5,391 nucleotides of DNA from Acidimicrobiia bacterium (GTDB lineage: Bacteria; Actinomycetota; Acidimicrobiia; Acidimicrobiales; Hopanoidiivorantaceae), in the NCBI GenBank assembly GCA_020027305.1, contig JAHRAM010000157.1, positions 1-5,391 on the forward strand, read 5' to 3'. Each line of letters opens with the position of its first letter. Position 1 is the first letter of the stretch. The notes under the pieces are model-generated. The model did no database searches. It saw nothing but the letters and a program-made list of their open reading frames with translations, and had not been told where the DNA came from. This document shows positions 4,949 to 5,391 of the stretch, piece after piece. The translations under genes were made by a program, and so were the position numbers.

Positions 4949-5263
4949 ATGGATTTAAATAGTAAAACAAACATAACTCAAACAGCGAAAAAAACTAAAA
5001 GGGTTTTACGGTTTGGTGTGGCTGGGGCTTCAGCCTTAGCGTTAGTTGTAGTATTGGTAGCTTGTAATCACAACAAGAATGAAGAGCCAACACCTACAAC
5101 GGCTAAAACTACAACGACTACTACAACTGCAACTACTACAACTACCACCCGCCCTACACCTACAACAGCTACGCCAACTACAGTTGCGCCAACAACTCTA
5201 CCGCCAGAACCTGAATTGGTATTTCCGCCATTGCCAGAAGTACCACCAACTACTTCTGGTTAA
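4949..5263 (+). CDS. Small Thr/Pro-tailed lipoprotein, second of a tandem pair
   Basis: The product has 104 residues from ATG 4949, chosen over an in-frame GTG at 4925 because AAGGA (4934-4938) lies ten bases before this ATG. A basic start (KKTKR near residues 14-18) precedes a hydrophobic core (about 22-37) and LVAC, a good lipobox with Cys39. The mature part begins NHNKNEEPTPTTA as in the upstream paralog. A threonine block follows (residues about 54-67, nearly all Thr), then Pro/Thr repeats and a Pro-rich end with LPPEPELVFPPLPEVPP. Thr codons are mixed ACT, ACA, ACG and ACC, so the tract is not a simple slippage repeat and is probably selected as protein. It is an unfolded, likely glycosylated spacer anchored to the membrane. 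The longer tail compared with its neighbour may reach further through the wall. Function unknown. Confidence 0.8.
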   Translation: MDLNSKTNITQTAKKTKRVLRFGVAGASALALVVVLVACNHNKNEEPTPTTAKTTTTTTTATTTTTTRPTPTTATPTTVAPTTLPPEPELVFPPLPEVPPTTSG

Positions 5264-5321
5264 ATCTGGCAAGTTGCATCTGGCTTAACTAAATTCATCT
5301 AGTCAATTCTTGCTAGACACT

Positions 5322-5351
5322 ATTTGATTTTGACTAATTTGATTTTGACTA
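5322..5351. repeat. 15-bp exact tandem repeat
   Basis: ATTTGATTTTGACTA occurs twice without a gap (5322-5336 and 5337-5351). Inverted copies of its end, TAGTCAA, flank it at 5300-5306 and 5357-5363, so alternative hairpins can form. Confidence 0.85.
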
Positions 5352-5373
5352 GGCATTAGTCAATTTATTTTTG
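5345..5373 (+). terminator. Terminator-like hairpin after the lipoprotein pair
   Basis: TTGACTA (5345-5351) and TAGTCAA (5357-5363) form a perfect 7-bp stem with a GGCAT loop, followed by TTTATTTTTG. The stem is AT-rich and much weaker than the one at 4408, but the T-rich tail and its position about 80 nt after the last stop codon fit termination of the lipoprotein transcript. Confidence 0.5.
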
Positions 5374-5391
5374 AGCCTTAACGTTGTAGCG

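Overview
The window looks like chromosomal DNA of an AT-rich Gram-positive-type bacterium, most likely a low-GC actinobacterium (the Acidimicrobiia or a relative is my best guess). The reasons are two small lipoproteins with threonine/proline-rich tails (TTTT..PPEP style), a large Sec-exported cysteine-rich protein, strong AAGAAAGG ribosome binding sites and sigma70-type promoters. This assignment is inferred from style only. No rRNA, tRNA, CRISPR or transposase is visible.

Left part (1-1735), minus strand: a two-gene operon resembling a toxin-antitoxin module. The upstream gene (877-1479) encodes a 200-residue protein with a basic, five-residue-periodic N-terminal tail and a domain resembling the STAS-like family DUF4325. 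It is followed after 13 nt by a PIN-domain ribonuclease (327-863). The promoter, ribosome binding site and first eight codons of the upstream gene occur a second time at 1-245. The start of a paralogous cassette therefore lies at the left edge and the module is probably tandemly duplicated. The tail-coding DNA (1337-1471) has a 15-bp period and, read on the plus strand, spells nine pentapeptide-repeat-like units.

Middle (1480-2271): 792 bp of gene-free, extremely AT-rich DNA between divergent genes. It holds the repeated promoter blocks of the PIN operon, a 14-bp exact tandem repeat, a series of GGTCATAATATAT-like elements spaced 21 bp apart, and about 200 bp of phased A-tracts in an almost pure A/C strand. 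It ends with an extended -10 promoter and a leader of about 107 nt that carries two copies of a 16-bp element.

Right part (2272-5391), plus strand: a monocistronic secreted protein of 698 residues with 14 cysteines, no tryptophan and four apparent Cys-module repeats, closed by a strong intrinsic terminator. Next come two paralogous mini-lipoproteins (72 and 104 residues) sharing a CNHNK-EEPTPTTA sequence after the lipidated cysteine. The first has a near-consensus promoter. The window closes with a 15-bp exact tandem repeat that runs into a hairpin plus T-rich tract. These three genes appear to build the cell surface. The PIN module is functionally separate, and the curved, repeat-rich spacer insulates or regulates the two sides (inference).
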